The notes under the pieces: model-generated | The model's database searches: none | What the model saw: the letters and a program-made list of their open reading frames with translations, nothing else | What the model was told of the DNA's origin: nothing | DNA from: Fulvimarina sp040239565 | GTDB taxonomy: Bacteria; Pseudomonadota; Alphaproteobacteria; Rhizobiales; Rhizobiaceae | Direction of reading: 5' to 3' | Assembly (NCBI RefSeq): GCF_040239565.1 | Contig: NZ_JBEHWS010000006.1 | Span: forward strand, 124,001 to 188,000 | Length of the DNA stretch: 64,000 bases | In this document: positions 62,282 to 64,000 of the stretch, in pieces | How the letters are laid out: each line of letters opens with the position of its first letter | Numbering within the stretch: position 1 is the stretch's first letter | Made by a program: the position numbers and the translations under genes

Positions 62282-63130
62282 ATGAACCACAATACGCTCG
62301 CCGGGCTCGCCGGCGCTCTTCTCCTGTCCACCGCGGGCTTCGCATTCGCGCAGGGTACGACGGTCTTGCCGGCGGGCCAGTCGGCTTCGAATATCCAGGT
62401 CGCTCAGAACGACGCCACCGGAACGACGCAGACCGAGGGCGGCGCAGCCGCAGCGGCGGCAACATCCGAAGACACCGAGCCGACGGCAGCAGAGGAGGCC
62501 GATTCGTCTGAAGACAGTGAAGCGGCAGCAGAGGAAGCGTCCGATTCCGCCGAAACCGAAGCAGCTCAGTCCAGTGACGGCGGAGAATCGTCCGGCGACG
62601 GCGAAGGGCAGATGCAGTCCGGCCTCGAAGTCGACGCGCATCCGTCGGCAGATACGGAAGCCGAAGGCAACGCGGTCTCCGAGACCAAGCCTGCCGATGC
62701 CGACCAGACGCCCGGACTCGCACTCGACTCTGCTGGAAACCCGGTCTACGCGCTCGCCGATGGCGGGGCGGACTGGTACACATGGCGCGGATACAAGAAA
62801 TACGGCGCGAACTGCCTGCAGTGCCATGGTCCAGATGGCATGGGCTCGTCCTTCGCACCGAACCTCACCGAGTCGATCCAGGATCTGAGCTACTACGATT
62901 TCGCCGGCATTATCGTATCCGGCCAGCAGAATAAGTGGAGCTCCTCGGGCAACTCCATCATGCCGGCCTGGGGTGAGGATCCGAACGTGATGTGCTCGCT
63001 CGATGCGATCTATGTCTATCTGCGCGGCCGTACCGACGGCGTCGTCGGACGCGGCGAACCAAAGCGTCCGGAAAAGACCGACTTGACCAAGGCAGCTCAG
63101 GACCACGAATACAGCTGCCTGGGCTTCTGA
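62282..63130 (+). CDS. c-type cytochrome of methanol oxidation (XoxG-like, four-Cys type)
   Basis: A 282-aa periplasmic cytochrome that should accept electrons from XoxF. The signal peptide ends near AFAQG (24). Residues about 45-140 form an Ala/Glu/Ser/Asp-rich acidic linker. The heme domain has CLQCH (178-182), axial Met227 in NSIMPAWG, and two further Cys at 238 (VMCSL) and 279 (YSCLGF), which fits the methanol-metabolism-related four-cysteine cytochrome family. GAGGAAAC precedes ATG 62282. Only 3 nt separate it from the next gene. Confidence 0.9.
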   Translation: MNHNTLAGLAGALLLSTAGFAFAQGTTVLPAGQSASNIQVAQNDATGTTQTEGGAAAAAATSEDTEPTAAEEADSSEDSEAAAEEASDSAETEAAQSSDGGESSGDGEGQMQSGLEVDAHPSADTEAEGNAVSETKPADADQTPGLALDSAGNPVYALADGGADWYTWRGYKKYGANCLQCHGPDGMGSSFAPNLTESIQDLSYYDFAGIIVSGQQNKWSSSGNSIMPAWGEDPNVMCSLDAIYVYLRGRTDGVVGRGEPKRPEKTDLTKAAQDHEYSCLGF

Positions 63131-63133
63131 TCC

Positions 63134-64000
63134 ATGGGCTTTCGCTCGACATTCAGAAAGGGTTGCGCGGGCGTCCTGACGCTCGCGCTCCCTATCCTCG
63201 TGCTTGGTGGTCTGGCCCAGGCGCAGGATCGCGAGTTTGGCGGCGAAATCGAACTCGTCGATCCGACTGTGCTGCGCGTCTGCGCCGACCCCGCCAACAT
63301 GCCCTTCGCCAATGAGGCCGAAGAGGGCTTCGAGCAGGAGCTGGCCGAATTCCTGGCCGGCAAGCTCGGGCGCGAATCCGTCTCCTATACCTACTTCCCC
63401 CAAGCGACCGGCTTCGTCCGGATGACGCTCGGCTCCAATCTCTGCGACGTCATCATGAGCTATCCGCAGGGTGACGAGCTCGTTCAGAATACCAATGCCT
63501 ACTACCGGACGGCATATTCGATCGTCGTTCCCGCCGATGGCGACCTCGCGGACATCCAGAAGCTGGAAGATCCCGAACTCCAAGACAAGCGGATCGGCAT
63601 CGTCGCTGGAACGCCCCCGGCAACCTATCTCGCCAGAGCCGGCCTCATCGGTAAGGCAAAGCCCTATCAGCTGGTGGTCGATACCCGCGTCGAAAATTCG
63701 GCGAAATTGATGATGGAGGATCTCGATTCCGGCGAGATCGACGCTGCCGTTCTCTGGGGACCGATGGCGGGTTGGTATGCCAAACAGTCCGACAAAGATT
63801 ACAACGTCGTGCCGCTCCTCAACGAAGGTCCGGGCCCGGCCATGGCCTTCCGGATCACCATGGGCGTCCGCGCGTCTGACCAGCAGTGGAAGCGTACGCT
63901 GAATGTCGCAATCCGCGACTATCAGGACGAAATCAACGAGATCCTGCTCTCCTACGGCGTGCCCCTGTTGACCGAGGACAATCAGCCCATCACCTCGGCC
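63134..64000 (+). CDS. XoxJ/MxaJ-like periplasmic binding protein (3' end off window)
   Basis: Quinoprotein dehydrogenase-associated solute-binding protein. The signal peptide is about 1-30 (AGVLTLALPILVLGGLAQA). The mature part starts VLRVCADPANMPFANEAEEGFEQELAEFLA (landmark), a pattern of this family, with RIGIVAGTPPATYLAR and DAAVLWGPMAGWYA further on. MxaJ/XoxJ proteins are thought to help activate the dehydrogenase. Frame open to the right edge; 289 codons are present and the gene is nearly complete. Confidence 0.9.
   Translation, partial: MGFRSTFRKGCAGVLTLALPILVLGGLAQAQDREFGGEIELVDPTVLRVCADPANMPFANEAEEGFEQELAEFLAGKLGRESVSYTYFPQATGFVRMTLGSNLCDVIMSYPQGDELVQNTNAYYRTAYSIVVPADGDLADIQKLEDPELQDKRIGIVAGTPPATYLARAGLIGKAKPYQLVVDTRVENSAKLMMEDLDSGEIDAAVLWGPMAGWYAKQSDKDYNVVPLLNEGPGPAMAFRITMGVRASDQQWKRTLNVAIRDYQDEINEILLSYGVPLLTEDNQPITSA

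Noticed and set aside
61973..63583. Long minus-strand open frame antisense to the cytochrome and xoxJ-like genes
   Set aside because: It overlaps two well-supported plus-strand genes and includes the tandem repeat and hairpins; composition is that of an antisense shadow.

Overview
The window looks like a chromosomal segment of an alphaproteobacterium of the order Hyphomicrobiales. The evidence is high G+C with strongly GC-biased third positions, the waaA / DUF374 / DUF4170 / CysQ-like / pmbA gene order, a rhizobial-type chemotaxis operon (icpA-cheS-Y1-A-W-R-B-Y2-D-T), and a lanthanide-type methanol dehydrogenase (xoxF) module. A marine or surface-living Aurantimonadaceae-like relative would fit, but that is inference from gene content. 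No rRNA, CRISPR array, transposase or integrase was seen.

Layout. 1-5.6 kb: minus-strand lipid A-Kdo operon (lpxK, cut by the left edge; waaA; a DUF374 acyltransferase; DUF4170; a CysQ-like phosphatase; pmbA). 5.7-13.5 kb: CPA2 cation/proton antiporter, small secreted protein, DUF2945 protein, DNA topoisomerase IB, patatin, and a pair of M16 peptidases (one catalytic, one without the zinc motif). 13.8-17.7 kb: LacI and DeoR regulators around a Gfo/Idh/MocA oxidoreductase, and a UPF0303 protein. 17.8-23.8 kb: a tight four-gene minus-strand operon coding for an exosortase, a VIT/vWA protein with a PEP-CTERM-like tail, a response regulator and a histidine kinase. It reads as a dedicated one-target sorting system with its own signalling pair. 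24-31.4 kb: RecQ, an HSL-type esterase, CorA, TruB/RbfA, an unusual metallo-beta-lactamase-fold protein, and 3-hydroxybutyrate dehydrogenase.

31.7-33.1 kb: tRNA-Thr(CGU), whose last 44 bases including CCA and 3' flank are repeated exactly 1,342 bp downstream. This marks a very small integrated island without an integrase, carrying two overlapping genes for unknown membrane proteins. 33.3-44.5 kb: a complete chemotaxis operon ending in a strong terminator, preceded by a separately terminated transmembrane chemoreceptor. 45-54.8 kb: leuD/leuC, a YrdC-domain protein, mannose-1-phosphate guanylyltransferase, a CysZ/EI24 membrane protein, an AraC-MGMT fusion, queF, a tiny lipoprotein, a DUF808 membrane protein, and dnaQ. 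55-57.4 kb: a methyltransferase and glyoxalase II, with a perfect 26-bp inverted repeat at the methyltransferase start, then a DUF985 cupin.

57.4-64 kb: a methanol/alcohol oxidation module. A SoxYZ-like carrier and a zinc metallohydrolase of the quinoprotein relay type lie divergent from xoxF, which is followed by a c-type cytochrome (xoxG-like) and a periplasmic binding protein (xoxJ-like, cut by the right edge). XoxF carries the extra Asp diagnostic of rare-earth-dependent enzymes. The best candidates for closer study are the exosortase operon, the tRNA-Thr mini-island, the CheT-like protein, and the inverted and tandem repeats near gloB, leuC and xoxFG.
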